This document shows positions 29,652 through 41,189 of a stretch of 64,000 nucleotides of DNA, in pieces; positions within the stretch are counted from its first letter, which is position 1; every line of letters begins with the position of its first letter. Below the pieces are notes generated by a model. The model did no database searches. It was given only the letters and a program-made list of their open reading frames with translations, and was not told where the DNA came from. Source of the stretch: Mantamonas sphyraenae (taxonomy: Eukaryota > CRuMs > Mantamonadidae); the NCBI GenBank assembly GCA_026936335.1, contig JAPMXV010000045.1, positions 310,001 to 374,000 on the forward strand, in the 5' to 3' direction. The position numbers and the translations under genes were made by a program.

Positions 29652-31655
29652 TCATCCATTGGCCACGGAAGCCACAAACTGCGCCCTTGTCACCTGGTTG
29701 AAGATGAGCACGACGGCACTGACAATCACCGTGAGCAGCGAACGCACCAACGGCGAGCCTGCCTTGAAGCCCAAGATCTGCACAGGGTTCAGATCGTCGT
29801 CCACACGCACGGCATTGAGCACAGAGTCGAGAATGTCACGCACATCCTCCAGCTGACGCCGCTGACCATCCTCGGCCTGCGACTCGGCCAGGCGCGCGCG
29901 TGTGTGCAGTCCCAGCTGCGACAGACTGTCCTGGTGCAACAGCGACTGTTTGCTGTTCTCGCCAGCCGGCAGGGCCACCAGCACGAGGAGGAACAGCACC
30001 ACAAACGCATCGTACGTAATCCACACCACCGACAGCAGATCCACATCCAGCGGGTTCAACAGCATATCAAACACCAAGTAAATCAGCAGAATCGACGAAT
30101 ACGCAAAGAAAAATCCCGAGTACGCAACCAGTCGTCGCTGGTAGAACAACCCCGTGGACAGCAGCACCCGTCGCACACGATACCAGTTGGTTACGTTGCG
30201 TGCCTTGCTGGTGTCCAAAAGCAAACCAGGCTTCTTGATCAGCTCCTCCGTGGTCAGCGTGCGCAGGATGGCACTCGACACGTAGCCAGTGGTCAGCAGT
30301 CTGTTCAGCTTCTTCTTGATGCGAGCTCGGCGAACAAAGTCGACGCGGGCCACCATCAGGAATGTACACAGGTTTGCAAACAAAAACGTGCCCAGGAACG
30401 TGTTGACAATCGTAAACACCATGGCTGGCCACGTGGCGCCAAACGGCTCCAGACCCTGGAACCCACGAATCATGGGCGGAATGGCCACATGCACCATGGC
30501 AGCCAGCAGAATGAGTCGACCGGACATCAGGCCTTCCTTCTTGGTCGGAGTCGAGTCTCGGAACAACTGCAGCGCAAGCACGTCTGCCGGGTACGAACGT
30601 GCGTTGCACCGCTCATGCTTCACGTCCAGGTAGTCCTCGCCATAGTGCAGGTTCTCCAGCACGTTCTCGTGTTCGCTCGAGTGATACTGGAAGTTCGTCG
30701 TTGCCAGATCGATGAACAGCAAGCGGCCTGCGCGCTCGATTTGGTCAATCACTGTAGACACCTCGGGATCTGCCCACTGAGTAATCAACGCCTTGCGTTG
30801 CTTATCATCCAGCGGCATCTGTTTGCGCAGCTCCTCCAGGTCTTGTTCTGGCATGTACGAGTACTGCGTGCGGGCCCTTTCGCGTCAGCAACATGCTCCA
30901 GTGGCTCCTTTTTCCTTCGCGGCGGAAATTCCGCCGCCGTTCCACGGGAGCCCAGGCCGTCCAACGGTGCCACAATCAAACCCAGTATGCTCGCACAATC
31001 CTCCCGCTTCCCCTTCTCTGTCTTTCACACAGCACCTCACCTTGATGGAAATGACCACGTTTCGCGCCAGAAGCAGCAGCGTTGCAACGACAATCTCAAG
31101 CGGCGAGACGTCGGGGGGCCTGTACAGAGCCACCAGTACCATGCTCGCCATGAACGCAATCGACACAATCAGTTGGAACCAGAAAAGCACCGTGCCAAAG
31201 CCCAGGAAGGCACGGTTGCGAGCACCTGCCCGACCTTCCATAAGCAGCACAAGCGGCAGACTCACCGGCCACAGCATGTGGTACGTCAGATCCAACAAGA
31301 ACTGCGACATCTTGAAGCGTACGTTCTCTTCGACTTGCAGCTTCTTGGTTCGCTCCAGATCGTGCAGGAAACTCGAGTGGTTGCTGGAGAACGCCTGCTG
31401 CCGCACGCTGATGCGATGGCTCAGCCCCTCTGAGCTGCTGCCGCTGCCATGAAGTTTCTCTGATGGCGACTTTCCACGCAGTGTCGCGTTCAGTTCATCT
31501 GAAGACGAGCCCCCGCTCGTACGACGAAGCTGCTCGTGTTCAACCGCCACCACCTGCCCAGGCAACGCTTGCATCTCCGTCTCCTGCCACTCTTGCGACT
31601 GATCTTCCACAACTATCCGTCCTCCACTTGGCGGAGGGGTCTGGCCGAACGACAT
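29652..31655 (-). CDS. Unrecognised multi-pass membrane protein, paralogue A
   Basis: Exons 31655-31041 and 30863-29652 (donor GTGAGG, acceptor GCAG), 608 aa. A ~140-residue polar N-terminus precedes hydrophobic segments near residues 155-225, a cytosolic-looking stretch starting YSYMPEQDLEELRKQ, then about six further TM segments. It aligns along most of its length with the neighbouring gene at 31736-33595: YMxxxDLxELR, QWADPEV/SWANPDI, ADVLALQLFRD, GLEPFG, KGY/TGYV-S, WITYDAFVVL, and the C-terminal PVQILGFKAGSPLVRSL. The exon-exon join falls at the same place in the protein. No known family is recognised. Confidence 0.7.
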
Positions 31656-31735
31656 GCGTGAGAGTTGGCTGCATCCACACGCGCAACCGGGTCATCCATT
31701 TGAACATTGCCCCTCGCACACATCTCACAATTGCG

Positions 31736-33595
31736 TCACAATTGCGTCACTGCGTTGAACAACACCACTGCCGCAGATCCCAACGCACCAAACAGCGAAC
31801 GGAAAAGCGGCGGGCCTGCAGTGAAGCCGAAAATCTTCACCGGCCGCAAGGCGTCGTCGGCCTCCACGTTGCGCATCACGAGATCCAACAGAACCCGTGT
31901 GTGCTTCAGTTGCTCCTTCACCTGACTTTCTCCCTCTCTTCCTTCCAGATCCAACTCCACAAGCCGGCAGTGCGTGTTCATGCTGTGGTGCGCCAGCGTG
32001 CTCATGTGCACTTTGTGCTGCCCGTTCGCCTTGGCTGCGGGCACAGCCAGCGCCATCAGCAGGCCCAACACCACCAGTGCATCGTAGCTCACCCAAACCA
32101 GCGTCAGGGTGTCCAGGCGGCCGTCCATCAACAGCTGCACCGCCATGTAGATCAACAGCAGCAGCATGTACGCGAAGAACAACCCAGCGTACGCAGTTGC
32201 TCGCAGTTGGTAGAACGATCCCAAACGACTGAGCACCTGCCTCACACGCAGCCAATTCACTGCGTTCTGCGGCACTTGCATGTCAATCAGCAGCGAATTG
32301 CTCGTTTCCAGCTCGTTGTCCCCGTCCATCGTGTGCACCAAGGATCGCTTCGACGTGCACACGTACCCTTTCGTGATCAGGTCGTTCAGCCAGCATTGCA
32401 CAGCCGACCTTCGACTCATGTCCATCGACCCAATCAGCAAAAACTGCGCCAGATTCCCGAAAAACATCCCACCCAGCACCACTTGCGCAATCGAAACCAC
32501 CACTCCCGCTGGCGTGCTCCCAAACGGTTCCATTCCAATCGATGCCTTGTAGATGGGCACCACAGAGACGTGCAGCAGCGCAACCACAAGGCTCCAGACA
32601 AGGCCCCCCCTCTGCTCACACGCGTCCTTGAACAGCTGCAGCACGAGCAAGTCTGCCGAAAACGTTGTCGACGTGATTTTGCCCTTTTCGTTGCGTCCTT
32701 CAAAGAAGGAGACGGCGTGGTGAAGGTGTTCCCGAGCCGCCACCTCGTCTTCCTTGTGGATGTGAAAATCGGTCAGCGACAGGTCAATGCGCTGCACCTT
32801 TTGTGCCAATGTGAGCTCTGTGTACAGCAGATCGATGTCTGGGTTGGCCCACGAGGCCATGAGTCGCTTCACCTGCTTTTGCTGCAAATTTGGCACCTCT
32901 CGCAGCTCCTGAAGGTCCCCGATGCTCATGTACCCGTACTTGGTGGCGATCACGGTGTTGCGCATGAAGATGATCAGGTTCAACACCACCATTTCGATCG
33001 GGAAAATGTCTGGGGGCTGCACAACCAGATACAGCAAGTCCAGCGACACCCACATCGCGTACACAAGCATTTGTGACCAGAATACCCTGCCCCCACCCCA
33101 GAATGCTCTGTGCACGTGCGTTTGCCCCGTCGTCAGTCACCTTGTCCAGGGTGTGGGCTCCTTGCGCGCGGACGAGCCAGGCGTGCTTCCCCGCTCACCG
33201 ACTCCTTTGCTTGCCTGCCCCACAGCTCACCTGTTTTCCGCTCCCACCCTGCCTTCCATGGCCCACACAAATGGAAGCGACAGAGGAAACATTTCGTGGT
33301 AGACAAGCTCCAGCAGAAAGCGTTGGAATTTGAACGTTGCCGCCTCGGTTTTGATGACCGAATCGACCAACGCAGGCGACTGCTCCAGAAAGCTCTCTCC
33401 ACGGCCCACGGGGGCACAAAACGCTTGGCTAGCCGACGTCCGGTGTCGCAGCGTCCGCACGTGTACCTTGAGTCCCGCAATGCCCGCAAAGTCCAACTGT
33501 GAAGGTGTCCGATCTCGGACCTGGCCATACTCGACTCCGTCTGCGCCGCTATCTGCCTCTACCACATCTGCAGGTGACACTTTGATGCTGCGCAT
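31736..33595 (-). CDS. Unrecognised multi-pass membrane protein, paralogue B
   Basis: Exons 33595-33231 and 33107-31736 (donor GTGAGC, acceptor CACAG), 578 aa. Same topology as paralogue A, with a shorter N-terminus and a first TM cluster starting after VYHEMFPLSLPF. Conserved blocks include YMSIGDLQELRE, SIGMEPFGSTPAG, WVSYDALVVLG and PVKIFGFTAGPPLFRSL. The intron position is different: it falls in the first TM cluster (before AFWGGG), where A is uninterrupted, and B lacks A's intron. It lies head-to-tail with A, 80 bp apart, indicating an old tandem duplication with intron turnover. Confidence 0.7.
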
Positions 33596-33677
33596 GTGGA
33601 CAGTGTGTGGGTGTGGGTGTGGTGTGGTGTGTGGTGTTGGAAAAGTCCGAGAGATTTGTTGAGTTTGCTCAGCTCGC

Positions 33678-35378
33678 TCATGCATCGACAAAGTCATCCA
33701 CACTCAGCTCGGCGTCGATGGCAAAGAACTGCTCAAAGAAGGCCTTGAAGAGGTCGTATCCGTGCTTGGTGTCGTCCACGCCACACATCTCGCGGATACT
33801 GTGCATGGACAGTTGCGGGTTGCCCAGGTCGACTGTGCGGATGCCCGTCTTGGCAGCCACCATGGGTCCAATGGTCGACCCACATCGTGAGTCGTTGCGT
33901 ACCACAAACTCCTGCAGCGGGATGTCATTGCGAGCAGCAATCTCCTTGACCAGGAACTTGGACAGCGCCGTCGTGGCGTAGCGTTGGTTGCTGTTGATCT
34001 TGAGCACCGTTCCCTCGTGCAACACCGGCCGGTGGTTGCTTTCGTGCACCTCTGAATAGTTGGGGTGCACTGCATGTGCCATGTCTGCCGAAATGAAGAA
34101 CGAACGGTTGTACGTCGTCTCCTCCACATCGTCCGACGACGACGACGACGGCGCCAGCACCTTGATCACACGGTCCAGCACCTGCGGCAGCAGGTTCGAG
34201 TTGGCTCCGTGCGACGACGTCGAGCCAACCTCCTCGTGGTCAAACAGAGCCAACACACGAATACCGGTCTCCTCCTCCAGACCTTCGGCGTCCACAAACG
34301 CACGCAGACCCGTGTAGCTCATCATCAGGTTGTCCAGTCGCGGCGAAAAGATGAATTCGTTGTGCAGACCACCCAGGTTGGCCGGTTGGTGGTCGGCCAG
34401 GCACAAATCAAAGTCGGCAATGTCATCCACCGCACAGTCCAGCTCCGTGGCCAGCAGGGACAGCAGGCTCGGGTAGTGGTCGTACTCGCTGCTGCTGTTG
34501 CTGCTGCTGCTTTCGCTGCTGCTTTCGCTGCTGCTTCCGCTCTCGGGCTGGTTCAGGGCGTCCTTCACTGCCGTGCACAGCACTGGCAGCAGCTGTGTCT
34601 CGTTGTTGAACTTGAAAGACTCGCGCTCCTTGGTCAGGTGGATGGCCAACGTGGGGATGCGCATGATGGGCCTAAGTCGGGTGGGTGAGCAGCACGTGTG
34701 CTCCTGTGTCAGCCGGCTGCTTCGGCCACCTTGCTGGTTTCCGTTTTCGCTTGGCAAAATTCCGACCCTCTTTTTGGCCACTCCCCACTCGGCACTCACT
34801 TGTCAATGTTCACCAGCTTGGCAGCAAAGCCCTTCTCACCCTTGACCACCACGCGTCCCGCCAGACACAGGTCGCGGTCGAACCACGTGTGCCACAGGCC
34901 GCCGCCGTAGCACTCCACGCCCACCTCCAGGTAACCTTGCTTCTTCACCGTGCTCACAGGCTTCACCTTCAGGCAGGGGCTGTCCGTGTGCGCGCCGTAG
35001 ATCAGCGCTCCGTTTCCGCTCTCGTACTTGCTCCCCACAGCCACGGCCACGATGGAGCCCTGGTTGCGCGTCACAAAGAACTTGTCACCGGGGTTCACGT
35101 TGTTTGCCCAGCTGTCCGTCTCGCTCAGACGCTGGAACCCAGCCGCCTTCAACTCCTTTGCCGCGTTGTCTACACACAAATGGCCATCGGCCGCACACAT
35201 GTGCACCGTACAACTGTCAGCATGGACGTGGTACTGCCTCAAACGGCCTTGAACGAACCCAATCAACCAACTTACACACGGCGTGGTACGGCGAACGCGA
35301 CGCGTTGACGAAATCCAAAAACCCGTTGGCCATCTCATACATGGCTTCGGTTGTCTTGCTGACCTTGCTCTTGCTCAT
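33678..35378 (-). CDS. DNPEP: Aspartyl aminopeptidase, M18 family
   Basis: Exons 35378-35276, 35169-34800 and 34671-33678, 488 aa; both acceptors are TAG. Family landmarks are FVNASRSPYHAV, the first metal ligand in GAHTDSPCLKVK, YGGGLWHTWFDRDL, the acidic metal/catalytic segment ALFDHEEVGSTSSHGA, MAHAVHPNYSE, and the C-terminal REMCGVDD. It removes N-terminal Asp or Glu from peptides in the cytosol as a large dodecamer. An unusual Ser/Glu low-complexity insertion (34487-34550 in DNA) lies between the two halves, and a short Ser/Asp run near 34130. Ends 82 bp before membrane paralogue B. Confidence 0.9.
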
Positions 35379-35501
35379 TCTGTTGGTTGTGTGTGTGTTT
35401 GTGGTGGAGACACTCCCGCAGCGCCCCAACACAACCATCTCACCACCGGCTGCATCGCCTCCCACTTCAACAGGTTCCATCTCTTTCTTGCTCCCCTGCC
35501 C

Positions 35502-38500
35502 ATGCAGAAATCCAAGCGCCGGCTCTTTGTGGACGGCGGCCAGGCCCTTGGATCTGAGGCGGCGAATGCCTCTGGCAGCTCGACGCGCGGTTCCAGCGAG
35601 ACCCAGCTGCACACGCCACAGAAAGACCGGGCAAAGATGGTGGCCAAGGTCTCCAATGTGTCCCAGGACTCACAAGGCTTGTCGGAGGACGACAGCGAGG
35701 ACAGCGTGCGCATGGAGATGGCCTCTGTGCTTGGCCAGCACACCTTTGCCAAGAACACCTACAAAACAACACGCACCCACTACCAAGTCAACAAACACTT
35801 TGGCGTCGACATCAGCGAGCTCCTTAGTGGCTCCCTCAACGTACCACGCATCCTCGTCTTTCTCTGCGAGTACCTGAACACCCACGGCCGCGCCGAACCC
35901 AACCTTTTTGACCTGCCCGCATCCAACAGCAACGGAGGCACCTCCTCCTCTTCCTCCTCCTCCTCCTCCTCCTCCTCCTCTTCTCTTTCTTCCTCCTCGT
36001 TGACACGATCCCGTGCCATCTCCAACGCCTCGGTGGGCGGAAGGACCTCGTCGGCGGCGTCGTTCCGATCACTCAACCACTCCGGCAGCAGCGGCGGCTC
36101 AGATACAGCCGTGCGCAAGTTCCTTGCAAAGGTAAAGGCAGTCAAGGCAGAGTTCAATCAGGGCAACTTTTACGATTGCGGCGACGCACGAGTGGTGGCG
36201 GCCTTGCTCAAGGCGTTCCTGCGCGAACTGCCCACGCCCCTCGTGCCCAAACAGATGTACACACAATGCTTGGAGATTGTTCAGGACCACGTGCGTGACA
36301 CACAAGACGCTTGTGTGCGGCATCTGCGCTCCTTGGCCGCTTCGTCCTCCTGGTCATGGTCTGTAAGTGCTGAGCAGGAGGAACACGCACGCACCCTGGC
36401 CACACAATACGCCTTTACCGTCAACTGCCACGTGCAACCCCTCCAGGAGTTGTTCTTCCACTTTCCCCGCGTCTCTAAGGATTGCCTGGAATACCTGTGT
36501 GTGTCGCTGGCCAAGCTCGCCCTCAGTGCAGACAAAAACGGATGCACTGTCGACCGCCTCTGCGACGCCCTGGCCCACTACATTGTTCGTCCTGCGTTCT
36601 GGACCAAAGATGCCGAGGAGAAGGAGCGCCAACAGCGACTCCAGCGCCAGTTCTTCCACCTGATCATCAACCTTGCCAAGCGCAAACACAACGTGCTCAG
36701 TTTCGATGAGCGTGCCGAACTCGATCTCACCGAGGACGAGCTGCTCACTCGTCTCCTTGCCGATGTGTTGCCCGTCGCTCCTGTTCGCTCCTCTTCCTTC
36801 TCCACCTCTGCGGGCACACGTGGTGCCAAGGCCAACGCGTACATGCTTGCCTTTGGTCTCGGCGACGGTGGCGCAAGTTCGTCGTCTTCCTCCTCCTCCT
36901 CCTCCTCTGCAGCCACGTCGCCTTCGACGTCGTCGCCGTGGTCAGCGGCCATGTCGTCCAATGGGCGTGCTGCCGCGGCGGCAGTGGAGCAGCGCAAAAA
37001 GTACGACCAGATCTCTCTGTTGGACCAGCCTGTGGTCAAGACGATCAACGTAGAGGCCATGGCGGACCTTCCAGACATGGGCAACGAACACTGGGCGTCG
37101 TTGGGTCAGTCCAGCGTGTACAGCGGCACCGTACACGTGCGCAACTGGATCGACGAAAGCGACGTCCAACTCGATCCTCTCAAGGAGCAGTGGCTCAGCG
37201 CATGGATGCCTGGCGACGAAATGGCCGTTGGGTCCATTCTTGCCACGGAAGGCATCAGCCAAGACGAAGACTACACGGCTACGGCAACCACAAGCAAAGA
37301 TCCAACCCACGACGACGAAGACGACCTTGTTCTGTCGCCCAGCCCAGCCAAACCAGCCCAATCCTCCTCCTCCTTGCTTCTGTACAGCGATTGGCAAGAG
37401 GAGAGCACACCTGGCACAGGATTGTTGCACTTGCTGGACAGGAAGCAAGCCCCATCGTCAACGTCCCCTTTGCCACCTCGCACTCCGTCTCCGTCTGCCA
37501 TGAGCGAGGGCGAATCCATGATCCTCACCCCACTGGAGGATGGCAACAACGAGACACAGCACAGTCTGATGGTGTCCCCCGAGACGCCTGGCGTCCATGT
37601 ACGCGTGCCCAACGTGCGCACACCTCGCAACCCTCACGAGATGGGACTGGCCTCACCCGAGGTCGACCAGCTCCTCAATGCCACCCAATCGTCCTTCCTC
37701 ACTCAGGCGTCCCCGCAGAGTGCAGTAAAGCCCCCCGGCAGCGGGGCATCAACGGCAGTGGCGGTCAACTACGACAACGCCATGGCCTTTCCAAGGGACA
37801 TCCAGATGGACATGGATGCCCACGTGTGGCACCTGGACTCGGGCAAACGCGACTATGAATACGACGAGCGCAACGGCATGCTCAACCACAACCCGCCCTA
37901 CATGCACCAGGGAGACAATTGCGAAGGCTGCGGACACGTCTTTGGCGTCTTTAACCTGTTTACACGCAGGCTCAACTGCGCATACTGCGGACGTCTGTTC
38001 TGCAGCGACTGCTGCAAGGATGCGTGTACGTTTCGTGCCCTTGCTCAATGACCGTTGCTACTCTCGCCCCTTCCCAGTCACACACACTCACACGAACCGC
38101 CTCCCCGCAACGCCTCCGCCAATGCTGGCATCATTGGACCCGGTCGGCCAATGGACACGCCCACGCACAGTCTCCATCCCACACAAAATTGTACAGCGAG
38201 GCGACTTTAGCGAAGAAAAGGTGTGCAAGGAATGCGGTGACCACCTGGCACGAAGCCTGACACAGCCGCTGGTGGAGTTCCACCGCCTCAGCGACCACGC
38301 ACTCTTTGCCATGGACCTGGAGCGCATGCAGGACTTGGCACGCATGCGTTTGGTCATTCGCGAGTGTCTCATCGACCACCTGCTGGCACAAGAGTGCACA
38401 AGCTTGAAGAGCCTGTGTGCCATGCTGCCGTTGCAATTCCTACCCTTTCTGGCTGACGAATGCTGCGTCAGCCTGGTCGACTTGGCCCAGATGCGCAGCA

Positions 38501-38628
38501 AACACTACCGCGACAACCTCACCGTCATTGTCCAGCTCTTTTCTGGCCACGTGCGAACCTGCCTTCTGTGTGGCGGCAGCAACAGTCTCTCTGTCGGCGA
38601 TCTGAGCGCAAACCCTCATTGGGAGTGA
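35502..38628 (+). CDS. RhoGAP-like domain fused to a Rubicon-homology zinc domain
   Basis: Exons 35502-38025 and 38171-38628 (donor GTACGT), 993 aa. Residues about 98-420 resemble RhoGAP: FGVDISELL, NVPRILVFLCEYL and the well-kept helix LLKAFLRELPTPLVP. The Arg-finger motif (GIFR/GLFR in active GAPs) reads NLFD, and a Ser tract from TCC repeats is inserted right after it (35940-36000), so catalysis is doubtful. A Ser-rich linker follows. The C-terminus has a Cys-rich module CEGCGHVFG...CAYCGRLFCSDCC, IPHKIV-RGDFSEEKVCKEC and CLLCGG, typical of the DUF4206/Rubicon-homology domain that binds Rab7. The splice join completes FSIPHKIV. Confidence 0.78.
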
Positions 38629-38729
38629 CTGAAACAGGAACATGAATGCAATGATGACATGCACAGCTGCACCCACTTGCCTGCCCCGCCCCCCACTCCG
38701 TCCACTGAAAACCAACCCCAAATACGATC

Positions 38730-39752
38730 ATGCAGCAAGGACACGTGGACCAACTCGTGGAAATGGGCTTCTCTGAAAACGCCAGCAAGCGTGCACTGCT
38801 GGCTGTGCAGAACGCAGGCGTTGCACCCGCCGCAGAGTGGCTGTTCTCCCACATTGACGACGCCGACATCAACGACCCGCTGACTGGCGACAAGATCGGC
38901 GACAAAGAGTCCAACGCCAAAGAGACAAGCACCACAAGCACAACAGACACAAGTGGAGGCACCACAGAGGACAGCATGGACACAGAGAGCGCACAGGGCG
39001 AGACGGAAACGACCGGCGAAGAGGAATTCAAGAGCTTTCAGTGTGGCGACTGCGGCAAGCTGCTGGCAGACATGGACAAGGTGGAACTGCACGCAGAGGC
39101 GACAGGGCACACAAACTTTGAGCAGTCGACGGAAGAGGTGAAGCCGATGACGGAGGAGGAAAAAGAGGCCAAGAAGCAGGCGCTGGCCGAGCGGTTGGTG
39201 CAACGGCGGGCGGAAAGGGAGGAGCAGGAGCGCAAGCATGCCCTGGAAGTGGAGAAGAACAGGCGCAAGCAGGGCCAAAAGGCAGGCAAGACCCGTGAGG
39301 AGATTGAGCGCGCTCAGCGCAAGCGCGACATGGAGGAGCGCCGGCGACAAAAGGCGGAAGATGCCCAGCGTCTGGCCAAACTCAAGCAGCAGCTGGAACA
39401 GGACAAGCGCAACCGCAAGGCCAAGTTCAGCAACACGGGCAGCACCAGCAACACCAGCAGCAGCACCAGCACAAACACAAACACAAACACAGAGTATGTG
39501 CCGCCTCCGAAGGAGTACGACACCGCCGCAGTCATGGTTCGTCTCACCGACGGCTCGCGCATCGAAAAGGACTTTGCAGCCACCGACACCATTGCCGACG
39601 TGTACAAGTGGGCAGCTGGCGCACGCACAGACGGCTCGGGCTCGTTTGTGCTCATGGAGACCTTTCCCCGCAAGATCTACGACAACGACAGCACGACACT
39701 CAAGGACGCTGGCTGCACTCCCTCCATTGCATTCATTCTCTCTGCACGCTAA
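38730..39752 (+). CDS. UBXN1: UBA-C2H2-UBX protein (UBXN1-like p97 cofactor)
   Basis: 340 aa, intronless. The UBA domain covers residues 5-45 (LVEMGFSENASKRAL, AAEWLFSH). An acidic Thr/Ser stretch leads to a C2H2-like motif (CGDCGKLL...HAEATGH), then FEQSTEEVKPMTEEEK and a long basic coiled coil. The UBX domain occupies the last ~85 residues (VMVRLTDGSRIEKDF...LLMETFPRKIY), with FPRK resembling the FPR p97-binding loop. It is expected to link ubiquitylated clients to p97/Cdc48. It converges on the cyclin gene, 25 bp apart. Confidence 0.85.
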   Translation: MQQGHVDQLVEMGFSENASKRALLAVQNAGVAPAAEWLFSHIDDADINDPLTGDKIGDKESNAKETSTTSTTDTSGGTTEDSMDTESAQGETETTGEEEFKSFQCGDCGKLLADMDKVELHAEATGHTNFEQSTEEVKPMTEEEKEAKKQALAERLVQRRAEREEQERKHALEVEKNRRKQGQKAGKTREEIERAQRKRDMEERRRQKAEDAQRLAKLKQQLEQDKRNRKAKFSNTGSTSNTSSSTSTNTNTNTEYVPPPKEYDTAAVMVRLTDGSRIEKDFAATDTIADVYKWAAGARTDGSGSFVLMETFPRKIYDNDSTTLKDAGCTPSIAFILSAR

Positions 39753-39777
39753 GTGGCGAGGGTGAGGAAGTCCCATG

Positions 39778-41148
39778 TCACCCGTCAGATGACGCAATCA
39801 CACGCTCTCGTTTGCGATCGTTCTCTTCTCCCGATCCCCCAATGCCAATGGAATCATCCCGTTTCCTCTTTGAACTGTCATCGACCACTCGTTGGCGCTC
39901 CTTGCCGTCCCCAACCCCCGATGGCTTCTCTCGTTGTCCGCTGCTGTTTGACGAGGCCGACGACGTGCGCGCCTGTGCCGCGTGCTCCTGCCACAGCTGC
40001 TCCAGATCCTGCCAGCGCAATGTTCCATCCCACAGAAACTGTGTGGGTGGGGCACCAGCCAGCTCGGGCTCCGCCTCCAGCAATTCGTATGTATCCATCA
40101 TGCGTTCGCCAATCTCCAGCACTCGCCCCTTGTCCACGCCCACCACGTCCAACCAATCGTGAAGCCCCTCCACAAAGCCCACCCTCGACACATCCTCTGC
40201 GTTTGCTTCCTGTGTGTCTGCGCCGCGTGCCCGAGCGTACTCTGCTGCGTGCTGAAGCAGCTGCGACGCAAGCACAACACACGCAGCCGCCACCTCTTCG
40301 CTCTGGTACTCTAAACACACTGTGCCAATCGCTGTGTCGTTGGCCACACACCGTGCCAGACGCGTCAGCTGTACACTCGCATCCAATGCCGCCAGGAAAT
40401 TGTACAAATAGCGAAACGGCTGGGCCGCCGCCAAGTCCAGCTTCAGCACACGCAGCACAACCTGCTCGGCGCCAATCAACACCTTTTTGTGGTGAAAGAA
40501 CGCCTGCACGCACACAAGTGGTCGCGTACACACACGCACACACACACACACACACACATCGGCGTCGTCATCACCCATCATCATGAACCCCTCTCGTGTG
40601 TCAGCGCAGTGTGCAGCTGGCGACCGCCTTCACGCCGCAGCTCACTCACCTTGTCCATCGCAGGCACCCCGTGCTGCTGCGGGTGACGCACCCTGTGCAT
40701 CACATTGATAATATCCCGCATCTTGCGCTGTTCTTCTGTCGCCTTGGCCCCCACTGCCACGCTGGCCTGAGCTATCAGCTACAATACGCCGTTTGTAGCC
40801 GTGTGAGCGCGGATCAACAACGCCAAGGTCCTCCCCGCACGTTCCCGTCCCTTACCCAATGGTCATACTCCGAAAACGCCCGGTACATGAAAAACTGTTG
40901 AAATACACCAACGCTGGCATACGTGGCTGCATCCGACCTGTGTGCATTTCACGTGTGAGCCGACTCCAAACGTAACACAAGCCCAACCGCCTACACCCCA
41001 CCACCCACATTTCTAGCATGCGACATCCTGCCATGATATTTATAGCCATGCGTATCCGCAGCATGGTTTCCTCTTCGGCCGAAATGCCTGCCTGCCTGCT
41101 CGGCGTGTCATCCCACGAGAGTGATGATGACGACGACGAAGACGACAT
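39778..41148 (-). CDS. Transcription-type cyclin (cyclin K/L-like)
   Basis: Exons 41148-41009, 40937-40856, 40778-40650 and 40503-39778, 358 aa. The N-terminus has a Ser run, then the first cyclin box: GVFQQFFMYRAFSEYDHW, IAQASVAVGAKATEEQRKMRDIINVMHR. The second box follows (VVLRVLKLDLAAAQPFRYLYNFL). The C-terminus is polar with a basic KRKRDD signal. This resembles cyclins that pair with CDK9/11/12-type kinases for transcription and splicing; the exact subclass is not resolved. All joins agree in phase. The third intron contains a (CA)n microsatellite at 40530-40558. Confidence 0.75.
40530..40558. repeat. (CA)n microsatellite in cyclin intron
   Basis: A run of CA dinucleotides inside the third intron of the cyclin gene. 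A comparable (GT)n run lies in the second mitoguardin intron at 57155-57176. Confidence 0.8.
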
Positions 41149-41189
41149 GTTTGCCCTGCCTCCCCAAACGCGCTTCGTCTCGGTCCTTC

